The position numbers were made by a program, and so were the translations under genes. A stretch of 64,000 bases of DNA from Calditrichota bacterium. GTDB lineage: Bacteria; Calditrichota; Calditrichia; Calditrichales; J004. Where the stretch lies: contig JABFGF010000007.1 in NCBI GenBank assembly GCA_013112635.1, positions 62,001 through 126,000 on the forward strand. The letters are read 5' to 3'. Under the pieces are notes generated by a model. It saw only the letters and a list, made by a program, of their open reading frames with translations, was not told the origin of the DNA and ran no database searches. This document shows positions 44,129 to 53,043 of this stretch, one piece after another (the stretch's first letter is position 1; every line of letters begins with the position of its first letter).

Positions 44129-44720
44129 AGATCTTTTTATTGAATTAGCTGACAAAGATTTCCAGGAACCTTCAACTGGTAATCTATTTTTCCCAGCATA
44201 CATTTATCAATACGATCCTAAAAAAGAGTATGAGATCAGGCAAAGTATAGCTGATCTGCATGGTAGGTTAATCAGGCCGGATATTTATGTTGATTGCCTT
44301 ATTCTCAATATCTTTGATGAATTTATTACTTATTTGCGTGAACAGGAGCTGCTTGGAGAATCATTGTTGGAGCTGATTTTAGCACAAGAAAAAGAAGATC
44401 CTGAAGAAGCCCTGGGCTTACTTAGCGAACATGCCCACAGTGATGTCTTTCTTGAATATCTGCATAACACGGCCACAAAACATTTTAATTTCCCTGCAAA
44501 ATATAAAAAAGTCTATCTGCTGCTTCATGGCTTTGGCTCAATATATCCTTATTTAAGGTCGAGTGAATTTCTGAAGAATTTTGAAAAACATTTATCCGGG
44601 GCAGGCTATAAGCTTATAGTTTTTTACCCCGGTGAATATAAAAACAAATACTATCATCTGTTTAATATGATCAACGACGATAATATTTATCGCGCCACAT
44701 TGCTAAACCCAAAAGTGTGA
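44118..44720 (+). CDS. brxB: BREX protein BrxB (DUF1788 family)
   Basis: A 200-residue protein with the family pattern LFFPAYIYQYDPKKEYEIR near the start and VYLLLHGFGSIYPYLRSSEF, then LIVFYPGEY late. BrxB is needed for BREX protection and binds BrxC/PglZ in studied systems. It overlaps brxA and lies 7 nt before brxC. Confidence 0.85.
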   Translation: MKIEDLFIELADKDFQEPSTGNLFFPAYIYQYDPKKEYEIRQSIADLHGRLIRPDIYVDCLILNIFDEFITYLREQELLGESLLELILAQEKEDPEEALGLLSEHAHSDVFLEYLHNTATKHFNFPAKYKKVYLLLHGFGSIYPYLRSSEFLKNFEKHLSGAGYKLIVFYPGEYKNKYYHLFNMINDDNIYRATLLNPKV

Positions 44721-44727
44721 GAGGAAA

Positions 44728-47700
44728 ATGAAACTAAAGGAATTATACAGCAAATCAATTGATCGCCAGGTTAATCCAGCCGTTGTTGTTGGAAAACAAG
44801 ATGCTGAAACCATCAAAATTGAAATAAATGAATATGTTTTCACCAAAGACCTGGTCGATAACCTATATCGCTTTTTACATGATATAGTCCATAAACAAGA
44901 CGCTAAAACCAGTATCTGGATCAGTGGCTATTATGGCTCCGGAAAATCACACTTTATCAAATATGTTTATTACTGTTTGAATCCGCAGACATCCGAACAG
45001 GCAATCGATCATTTTATTAAAAATGCCGCAGAAGTGGCAGATGCTTTTTCAGATGCAACGCCATCCAATATCAAAATACTGAAAAATAAAATCGCTGAGT
45101 ATGAGATTGATACAATTATTTTTAATATTGATGCCGTTTCGGGACAAAAAAATGAAAAGGAAAAAATCACCAAAATTTTTCTAAATCAGTTTAATGCCTT
45201 TCGAGGATTTAATAGTACAAATATTGCCTTAGCTTTATTACTGGAAAAACATCTGGATGAAGTTGGTTCTTTTAAGGACTTTAAAAAGGACATTTATCAA
45301 AAATTTAAAAAAGAGTGGAAAACAGATGCATCCACTTTGGTTTCTCTAAAATTAACAGATGTGTTGAATATTGCTCAAAAATATGATGGCGATATTGATC
45401 TTGATTCTTTACGAGCAAAATTAAAATCACCGGATGATATTACCATTAAAGATACACTTATCCCTGAGTTTAAAGATTATTTAAGCAAAAAAGACGATAA
45501 TTACCGCCTGGTGTATATGGTGGATGAAGTCAGCCAATATATTGGTGTTAATACAAACTTGCTGCTAAACCTGCAAACGATAGTTGAAGAGATCAGCGCG
45601 GATTGTGATAATAAAATCTGGTTGGCTTGTACAGCACAGCAGACGCTTGACCAGATAATTGACAGCACCGAAATACACGGTGAAGATTTTGGCAAAATCC
45701 TGGGACGTTTTGAAACACGTATTTCTTTACAGAGCCAGGATGCCGCTTATATCACACAAAAAAGAATTCTGGATAAAAATTCTTCAGGTACCGAAGAGCT
45801 GATACAGTTCTATGATAAAAATAAAGATACAATTGATAATCAATACGTTTTTAATCATGAGTTATATAGCAGTTATGTGAATCGAGATCAGTTCCTGCTA
45901 GCTTATCCTTTTTTACCATACCAGTTTAGATTGATTGCCGACGTCTTTGATTCGTTCAGCGGTATTGGTTATGTAATTAAGGAAGTAAAAGACAACGAGC
46001 GCTCGGTACTTGCTATAACACATAGCACCGCTTTGAACAGCAGCAACGAAGAGGTTGGTCACTTTATACCATTCGATGCCTTTTTTAATCAACTCTTTCA
46101 ACGCAACCTGACCCATCATGCCCGTGGTATTATTGATCGTGCCAGCAAGCTTCAGTCTGTTCAAGAAGATGGTTTTGCAAAACGGGTGGTTTACACACTT
46201 TTTATGATTGCGAATCTTTCTGATACTAAGCGGATAACTTTCCCTGCAAACCTGGATAACCTGACGCTGCTTTTAATGGATCAGCCGGATGTTAATAAAC
46301 TTGAACTGCAGAACCGTATTGAAAAAGTGCTGGACCTATTGATTAAAAACAGTATCATCAGCCCGGAGAATGGTGACTATCGATTCTTTAAAGAAGATGA
46401 GATTGAAGTAGCTGCTTTAATCCAGAATCAGATTATAAATAGAGAAGACCGTATAACTGCTATTTGGGAAGATATTGTTATTAATATTCTTTCACTTCAA
46501 CGACGTGTATCTTATGGATCAAATAATTTCAGCCTCTCTCTCAAAGTAGATGAAAAGTATATCTTTAAGGGAGGTGATATTTATGTATTTATATCCGCTT
46601 TTGAAAACACAACTCCTGCTCAGAAGGCTCTCACCAATAATAAGAATGATCTCGTCGTCTGTATTAATGAATGGTTTTTTAATCATCCGGAAATTCTCAG
46701 TGAAATCGAGCTTTTTACAAAAACTAAAAAATACATAAGACAAAATTCGGATTCAGCAACCGGTACACGTAAACAAACGATTGAAATGTTTGGCAACAAA
46801 AACAGCAACCGTAAAACGGATCTGATTAAAACATTCCAGACAAAATTTATTGAGACGCCTTTTATATCCGGGCAGCAGGTTATTAATCCTGCCGATTTAA
46901 GTAGTAGAGAACCGGCTAAACGTTTTGCTGAGGTTCTGCAAGGTCATTTTAGTGAGATATATAAAAAAAATAAACTGGCCCCGTCTTATACCAATGATGA
47001 ACTTAAAAAGCAGGCCATGACCCATTCCCAAACTAGTGCCGATAAAACACTTACAACGGGTGAATCTGAAATTGAGAATTACCTGAACACCTATGGCCAA
47101 ATAATGACCGTGGAAGATTTGATTAAAAACTTTCTTAAGCCTCCTTATGGCTGGAAAGATACATCCTCCATTGGTCTTCTGTTAAAGCTTGGTTTAAAAC
47201 GCAAACGCCAATTTGAGTGGCGTAACCAGCCAATAGATTTTAAGGAATTTGTTGAATACGCACTAAAAAGCAATGAACGCAACGCTATTGTTATCAAAGA
47301 CATTGTTGAAGTCGGCGAGTTGGAAGTTCAGGATGCTAAGCGTGCCTACCTGTCCATCTTTAATGAGCAATTATCGGATCAAACCGATTCCTATATTGTA
47401 TTTGATCGGCTGAAAAGCAAATTAAGCATTACAGCAAAAAAGTACGCGTCTTATGAAGACAACTACAGCATGAAACCTTTTGGTAAACATTTTCATGAAA
47501 TAGGTAAAGTGCTACGTGAATGGTTGGAAATCCGCGAACCAAAACAACTGTTTGATAAGGTTATTGAACGCAAAGATGATATTAGAGAACTGAATGATAC
47601 CTGTAAGGATGTCATCGAGTTTATTGATCATCAATATAAAAATTATGAAACTATTCAGAAATTTGAGCGGCAAAACCGTCAGAATTTTGAGGTGCTTGAT

Positions 47701-48207
47701 GTGGCTGAAAAAGCAAACGCGGAAAGCCTGAGTGATTATCTGGAGAAAGAAGACCGACCTGGTGACCGCTTCCCACAAATGAAAAAGATCTATGAAGAGA
47801 TTCAAAACAGCATCAAAGATCAATCCAAAAATTTACAAAAAGAAACACGATCAGCCTATGCCGATATTTTTGTTGAACTGGATAATAAAGCGACTGAACT
47901 AAAAGTAGCAGATGTTTCCGGTTATTATGACAAGACGTCAAAACTGGCTGAAATTGACAAGGAAACAAATCTGACACACTTGCAGCTCTTAAAAGCCAAT
48001 GCAGGAATGTTTAGAACAGACGCTGTTGAGCAGATTATTAAAGCAAGCCAAAAAGATCCTGAAAACAAGAAACAAATTGAACGTTTTGATATAAAGGCAA
48101 CGCAAATTGCCAGCGAAGAGGAACTTGATTTACACCTGAATTGGTTACGCAGTGAGCTAATGAAAAAGTTGAAAGAGAATAAAATTATTCTCCTGGTTAA
48201 GGAATAG
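44728..48207 (+). CDS. brxC: BREX ATPase BrxC
   Basis: A 1159-residue P-loop ATPase, the central motor of BREX. Walker A GYYGSGKS covers residues 67-74 and a Walker B-like YRLVYMVDEVSQY lies near 260. The start ELYSKSIDRQVNPAVVVG is characteristic of BrxC. Length is normal (about 1200). The long C-terminal half is helical. The gap to pglX (160 nt) holds a palindromic repeat element. Confidence 0.92.
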   Translation: MKLKELYSKSIDRQVNPAVVVGKQDAETIKIEINEYVFTKDLVDNLYRFLHDIVHKQDAKTSIWISGYYGSGKSHFIKYVYYCLNPQTSEQAIDHFIKNAAEVADAFSDATPSNIKILKNKIAEYEIDTIIFNIDAVSGQKNEKEKITKIFLNQFNAFRGFNSTNIALALLLEKHLDEVGSFKDFKKDIYQKFKKEWKTDASTLVSLKLTDVLNIAQKYDGDIDLDSLRAKLKSPDDITIKDTLIPEFKDYLSKKDDNYRLVYMVDEVSQYIGVNTNLLLNLQTIVEEISADCDNKIWLACTAQQTLDQIIDSTEIHGEDFGKILGRFETRISLQSQDAAYITQKRILDKNSSGTEELIQFYDKNKDTIDNQYVFNHELYSSYVNRDQFLLAYPFLPYQFRLIADVFDSFSGIGYVIKEVKDNERSVLAITHSTALNSSNEEVGHFIPFDAFFNQLFQRNLTHHARGIIDRASKLQSVQEDGFAKRVVYTLFMIANLSDTKRITFPANLDNLTLLLMDQPDVNKLELQNRIEKVLDLLIKNSIISPENGDYRFFKEDEIEVAALIQNQIINREDRITAIWEDIVINILSLQRRVSYGSNNFSLSLKVDEKYIFKGGDIYVFISAFENTTPAQKALTNNKNDLVVCINEWFFNHPEILSEIELFTKTKKYIRQNSDSATGTRKQTIEMFGNKNSNRKTDLIKTFQTKFIETPFISGQQVINPADLSSREPAKRFAEVLQGHFSEIYKKNKLAPSYTNDELKKQAMTHSQTSADKTLTTGESEIENYLNTYGQIMTVEDLIKNFLKPPYGWKDTSSIGLLLKLGLKRKRQFEWRNQPIDFKEFVEYALKSNERNAIVIKDIVEVGELEVQDAKRAYLSIFNEQLSDQTDSYIVFDRLKSKLSITAKKYASYEDNYSMKPFGKHFHEIGKVLREWLEIREPKQLFDKVIERKDDIRELNDTCKDVIEFIDHQYKNYETIQKFERQNRQNFEVLDVAEKANAESLSDYLEKEDRPGDRFPQMKKIYEEIQNSIKDQSKNLQKETRSAYADIFVELDNKATELKVADVSGYYDKTSKLAEIDKETNLTHLQLLKANAGMFRTDAVEQIIKASQKDPENKKQIERFDIKATQIASEEELDLHLNWLRSELMKKLKENKIILLVKE

Positions 48208-48211
48208 TTGC

Positions 48212-48303
48212 TGTCATTCTGAACGGAGTGCAACGCAGGGAAGAATCCCATTGTTTTTGGCTGAGGCTTTCGCGGCTGGGATCCTTCGTGCCTCAGGATG
48301 ACA
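48212..48303. repeat. REP/MITE-like palindromic repeat between brxC and pglX
   Basis: Ends TGTCATTCTGA (48212-48222) and TCAGGATGACA (48293-48303) are inverted with one mismatch. Inside are GAAGAATCCCA and TGGGATCCTTC, also opposed. This tgtcattctgaac...caggatgaca shape is a dispersed palindrome known from many bacterial genomes. It likely inserted in the operon; it may form an RNA hairpin that lowers read-through to pglX. Confidence 0.7.
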
Positions 48304-48367
48304 AACATGGTTCAAGGGATGCTGAAACAAGTTCTGCATGACGATAATAATCCAAAAAAAGGAATTT

Positions 48368-51300
48368 ATGAACACCAACAAACTAAAAACATTTGCCCAG
48401 GAAGCCCGCCAACTATTAATGCAAGGGGTAGAAAACCGCCTGCGCTATTGGGGGTTTGACGAAAAAGGGCAGACGCTGGAAGACCTGCAACCGACCAAAG
48501 GCGGCTATATTTTTCGTGAGCAGGTGTTCGATGATCCTGATGTACCAAAGAAATGGCAAAACCTGAAAAGAGCAGTGCAAAGGCATACAGCCAAAGATAT
48601 CGTTGAAGAAGCGGCCTACACCTGGTTTAACCGCCTGGTGGCCATAAAAATCCTGGAAGAAAACAATTACATCCCACCTGTGCTGCATTATGTATCCGCT
48701 GAACTGCAGGAACCGCTGCTGTTAAGTCATGCCCGTAAAGGACAGGCGGATTTCCTGAAATCCAATGAAAAAGCCAAGCTGACCGGCGCCTTACTGGAAA
48801 ATGAAGACGAACAGGCCTTTGCCTTACTGTTAAGCAGCTATTGCAAAAGCCAGCCTTTGCTGAAACGTGTTTTTGGCATCATCGATGATTATACCGAATT
48901 GTTGTTACCCAATAACCTGCTCAGCAGCAATGGCATTATCGAACTGCTCAACAACACGCCATCCATCGAAGAGAGCGATTATAAGGAACTGGAGCTGATT
49001 GGCTGGCTCTACCAGTTTTACATCTCCGATAAGAAAGACGACGTGTTTGCCGGTTTTAAGAAAAACAAAAAAGCCCGCGCCGAAGATATCCCCGCTGCCA
49101 CACAGATTTTTACACCCAAGTGGATTGTAAAATACCTGGTGGAAAACACGGTGGGACGCATCTGGCTGGACCGCTATCCCGATAGTCCTTTAAAACAGCA
49201 GATGAAATACCTGGTGGAACCAGCCGCTGAAAACCGCCAAAAAGATGAACCCATAATAAACGATGTAAGCGAGCTCAAAGTGCTGGATCCGGCTGTGGGC
49301 TCCGGGCATTTTTTGCTGGTGGCTTTTGACCTGCTGCTGGAGATGTACAAAGAAGAAGGTTACACCCCGCGTAATGCGGCGCAGCAGATTATACACAACA
49401 ACCTGTTTGGACTGGATATCTGCAAACGGGCAGCGCAGCTGGCCAACTTTGCCGTGCTACTCAAAGCAGCGCAATACAACCCGGATATTTTAAACGGCGA
49501 CCTTAAACCCAACATTTTTGCCATGCCCGAACCACGCGCCTTTAGCAGGCAGGATGTCTATGACTTTTTAGGCGAACAAGGCACGGCCTATGCCGATGAA
49601 CTGGAAAAGGCTTTATTAGAGATGCAGCAGGCCCAGAACATTGGCTCCGCTTTGATTCTGGACCTGAGCAAACCGGCCCATGCTTTTATAAAACAACGCC
49701 TGCAGGAATTACAACAACAGCAGCAAAAGGGACAACTGGATTTAGCCTGGCAAGCTTTTTATGCGGTTTTCGCTTCTTTTATAGAACCAGTTCTAATACT
49801 TACCGATAAATTCCATGCTGTAGTGGCCAATCCACCTTATATGGGTGGAAAAAGTATGAATCCAAGCCTAACTGAATACGTGAGATCTAACTATCCAAAA
49901 AGTAAAAGTGATTTATGTACAGTATTTATGGAGGCATGTGTTCATTATCTTATTAACTCAGGGATTCTAGGCATGATTAATTTGCCCTCTTGGATGTTCT
50001 TATCAAGTTATGAAAAATTAAGAAGATCCTTATTAGAAAAAACATTTATATCAACACTAATTCATCAAGGACGTGGTATTTTTGGGTCAGATTTTGGATC
50101 AGTTTGTTTCTGTGTAATTAATGAAAACCATAAAGATAGAACAGGGATTTATAGAAGGCTTTTTCAACAGCATGTTAAAGTAGATTCAGTTGAAGAAAAA
50201 GAGCGAAGATTTTTTAACCGTGATTATGGCTTTTATGAGTCAAATCAATCCAATTTTGAAAAAATACCATTCAGTCCAATCGGTTATTGGGTTAGTGATA
50301 AAATTTATAAACTTTTTGAGCAAGATCTCCTCGCAAAAGTTGGTCATTTTGGAGAAGGACTTTCTACTAAAAATAATGACTTATTTATAAGATTTTGGCA
50401 TGAGGTTAATTTCAGAGAAATTGGATTTAAACTTAAAAGTCCAAAAATGACAATTGACAACAATTCAAAGTTTTATCCTTTCCATAAGGGTGGTGCATTC
50501 AGAAAATGGTACGGGAATCTAGAATATGTAGTTGATTTTAAAAATGATGGCAATGCTTTGAAAATGTATAAAACGAGTCAGCTGAAAAATTATGCTACTT
50601 ATTTCAAAAGGGGTTTAACATGGTCAAAAATCACATCTGGCTCATTTAGCGTTCGTTTTAGTGAAACTGGAAATATTTATGGTGATGCCGGATTAGTTGG
50701 CATTTTAAGTACGGATGAGACTTTATATTATTCAATTGCTTTTTTGAATACAAAATTAGCCTATGAACTGCTAATTATAATTAACCCAACATTGAATTAT
50801 ACTGCAGGTAGTATTAAAAGTATCCCAATAATAGTAAAATCAAACGAAATCGTTCAAAAACTAACAAAAGTTAATATTGAAATTTCTAAATCTGATTGGG
50901 ACTCTAATGAAACTTCTTGGGATTTTAATTATTCGCCACTGATAAATAAATCGAAAAACATATTTAATTCTTATCAAGATTATTTGAAGTTAATTAAAGA
51001 AGATTTTTTTCTTTTGCATACAAATGAAGAAAGACTAAATAGAATTTTTATTGAAACCTATAACTTAGTTGATGAGCTAAGTCCAGAAGTTTCATTAAAA
51101 GATGTAACAATTTGTCAAGATGAGCTCGATTTTAATAACCTAGAAAAATCAGAAATCTTGTTTCGTGAAAAAGGCAAAGATGCTATCGAATTACCTATTA
51201 AGAAAGATGTGGTCATAAGTCAATTTTTGAGTTATGCTACGGGTTGCTTTATGGGGCGTTACCGTCTGGATAAACCGGGTCTCAATATTGCCCATCCCGA

Positions 51301-51901
51301 TCCCACTCAGCAAGAACTTTCCGGCTATAGCTACAATAATCACCCTTTTCAAATCGATGAAGACGCCATCATCCCTATGATGGGCGCAGAGAGTCCATTT
51401 TCCGATGATGTGGTTCTGCGCGTTAAAGAGTTTGTTTTGACTATCTGGGGTGAAGAAACCCTTACCGGAAATCTTAACTTTATCAATGACGCCCTGGGTA
51501 TGGATATGGAAAAGTTTATGGTCTCCAAGTTCTGGGATTTCCATAAAAAGATGTACAAAAAGAAACCTATCTATTGGCTTTTTGCATCACCCAGTAAATC
51601 TTTCCAGGTATTAGTTTATATGCACCGCATGAACCGTTTTACGATACAGAAAATCCGTAATAACTACCTGTTAAAATATCTCAATTGGCTAAATGAGCAA
51701 ATCAGCCGTCTGCAACAGGATGAAGCAAGCCTGTCTAAAGTCGATGCCCGGCGTCTGGATAGCCTGCGCAAAGCCCTGGTTGAATGCCGCGCGTATGACA
51801 AGCTACTCAAAGACTTTGCCGATAAACAAATCGAATTTGACCTGGATGATGGGGTCAAAGTAAACCACGCCAAGTTTGAGGGGATTGTGGTTAAGATATA
51901 A
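48368..51901 (+). CDS. pglX: BREX adenine-specific DNA methyltransferase PglX
   Basis: A 1177-residue N6-adenine methyltransferase that marks the host sequence in BREX. SAM motif I is LDPAVGSGHF (Asp307) and the catalytic motif is NPPY (488-491). The start at 48368 was chosen over a weaker upstream one since MNTNKLKTFAQEARQLL is the family start. The central region (about 49800-51240), the target recognition part, is much more AT-rich than both flanks: I count 32/60 GC at 49321-49380, 19/60 at 50881-50940, and 32/60 at 51241-51300. This points to exchange of the recognition domain. Confidence 0.93.
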   Translation: MNTNKLKTFAQEARQLLMQGVENRLRYWGFDEKGQTLEDLQPTKGGYIFREQVFDDPDVPKKWQNLKRAVQRHTAKDIVEEAAYTWFNRLVAIKILEENNYIPPVLHYVSAELQEPLLLSHARKGQADFLKSNEKAKLTGALLENEDEQAFALLLSSYCKSQPLLKRVFGIIDDYTELLLPNNLLSSNGIIELLNNTPSIEESDYKELELIGWLYQFYISDKKDDVFAGFKKNKKARAEDIPAATQIFTPKWIVKYLVENTVGRIWLDRYPDSPLKQQMKYLVEPAAENRQKDEPIINDVSELKVLDPAVGSGHFLLVAFDLLLEMYKEEGYTPRNAAQQIIHNNLFGLDICKRAAQLANFAVLLKAAQYNPDILNGDLKPNIFAMPEPRAFSRQDVYDFLGEQGTAYADELEKALLEMQQAQNIGSALILDLSKPAHAFIKQRLQELQQQQQKGQLDLAWQAFYAVFASFIEPVLILTDKFHAVVANPPYMGGKSMNPSLTEYVRSNYPKSKSDLCTVFMEACVHYLINSGILGMINLPSWMFLSSYEKLRRSLLEKTFISTLIHQGRGIFGSDFGSVCFCVINENHKDRTGIYRRLFQQHVKVDSVEEKERRFFNRDYGFYESNQSNFEKIPFSPIGYWVSDKIYKLFEQDLLAKVGHFGEGLSTKNNDLFIRFWHEVNFREIGFKLKSPKMTIDNNSKFYPFHKGGAFRKWYGNLEYVVDFKNDGNALKMYKTSQLKNYATYFKRGLTWSKITSGSFSVRFSETGNIYGDAGLVGILSTDETLYYSIAFLNTKLAYELLIIINPTLNYTAGSIKSIPIIVKSNEIVQKLTKVNIEISKSDWDSNETSWDFNYSPLINKSKNIFNSYQDYLKLIKEDFFLLHTNEERLNRIFIETYNLVDELSPEVSLKDVTICQDELDFNNLEKSEILFREKGKDAIELPIKKDVVISQFLSYATGCFMGRYRLDKPGLNIAHPDPTQQELSGYSYNNHPFQIDEDAIIPMMGAESPFSDDVVLRVKEFVLTIWGEETLTGNLNFINDALGMDMEKFMVSKFWDFHKKMYKKKPIYWLFASPSKSFQVLVYMHRMNRFTIQKIRNNYLLKYLNWLNEQISRLQQDEASLSKVDARRLDSLRKALVECRAYDKLLKDFADKQIEFDLDDGVKVNHAKFEGIVVKI

Positions 51902-51913
51902 TTTGGATAAAAA

Positions 51914-53041
51914 ATGTATAATCTTAGAGAAAAATTAATTTCTGAATTTAAGAAAATTGTCAAGGCTCCAGAATTTGAAGATGTATTTTATTTACTATCT
52001 CGTGGCGATTATTATATTGATTTATTCTATAATGTATACTACATCTTAAATGACTACGAAAATGATGAAGACATCCCCTTTGGATTTATCTATAATAATG
52101 AGTTTATTGAAACACGTGATGGTTTGTTTGAAGCTCGAGCAAAAGTTAAAAGAAAATTATCTTTAAATTCAGAAGCAATTGCTCAAGATATTTCCAAGAT
52201 TTCGCTGAAGTTAAACACTTTATGTAGTCATATGATGTTTGATACAATCCAAAAAATATTAACGGAATATATCCCTGATTTAGAAAATGAAATACGATTG
52301 AAAAATGAAGAGGATGTTGATGTGCAAACTTATGCAGGTCTAGTTATAAACGGGATAAATGTATTAGGAATTGATTATGAAGATTTAATTTGTGGAGAAA
52401 CAGATATAAAATTTATAAAAGAGAGATTGGGCCTTGATTCAAATCTACTGATAATGTCAGAGCAATATTGGTTTAACAGCTTAAATGATAAGACTAAAAC
52501 ATTAATAAATGCAGCTAATCAATATCTTAATAAAATGTATTTTTCAGAAGACAAAAAAGATATAATTGATTTTAGCCCCTTACTCTTTGATTTTCTAAAA
52601 GCGGTAGAAATTGAAATTTCTGAACATTTTAATTATTATTTTGATGGCATTTTAAAAACAGCATCAAGAATAATAAATAGTGATTTATCGAATGAAAAAA
52701 AACTTGAAAAAGATTTATGGAATCTAAAAAAAATAGCAAGTGGGATTAATAAATATAAAAAAGGATTCCGTCCTGATGGTGTTAAAACACTATTCTTCCT
52801 TTTGTATTATTTTGCTTTAGGTTCAAATTTAAAATCGATTTATCAGTTTCAATCTTATCTTCCTGAGAGAAAATTTGACCTTCTTAAAAAAGAGGATCGA
52901 TTACTTAGGAACTTAGGAGGGCTTGGCTTTGATAGAAATAAACTTGTTCATGAGAAAATGATTTATAGCGAAAATGAGTTTGTACTCATTTACAATGACA
53001 TCGTATTAGTTCTAAAATTATTAACCGAGTTAAAAAACTAA
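51914..53041 (+). CDS. HEPN-like protein embedded in the BREX operon
   Basis: A 375-residue protein without an assigned family. Largely helical, AT-rich in codon use. Near its C-terminus is DRNKLVHEKMIYSENEF, an R-x4-H motif (Arg341, His346) in the helix context of HEPN RNases, followed by a hydrophobic helix (IYNDIVLVLKLLTEL). It sits 12 nt after pglX and 2 nt before pglZ, so it is clearly part of the operon. Type I BREX does not normally have a gene here. It may be an RNA-cutting effector or a structural HEPN partner. The assignment rests on one motif. Confidence 0.55.
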   Translation: MYNLREKLISEFKKIVKAPEFEDVFYLLSRGDYYIDLFYNVYYILNDYENDEDIPFGFIYNNEFIETRDGLFEARAKVKRKLSLNSEAIAQDISKISLKLNTLCSHMMFDTIQKILTEYIPDLENEIRLKNEEDVDVQTYAGLVINGINVLGIDYEDLICGETDIKFIKERLGLDSNLLIMSEQYWFNSLNDKTKTLINAANQYLNKMYFSEDKKDIIDFSPLLFDFLKAVEIEISEHFNYYFDGILKTASRIINSDLSNEKKLEKDLWNLKKIASGINKYKKGFRPDGVKTLFFLLYYFALGSNLKSIYQFQSYLPERKFDLLKKEDRLLRNLGGLGFDRNKLVHEKMIYSENEFVLIYNDIVLVLKLLTELKN

Positions 53042-53043
53042 AA

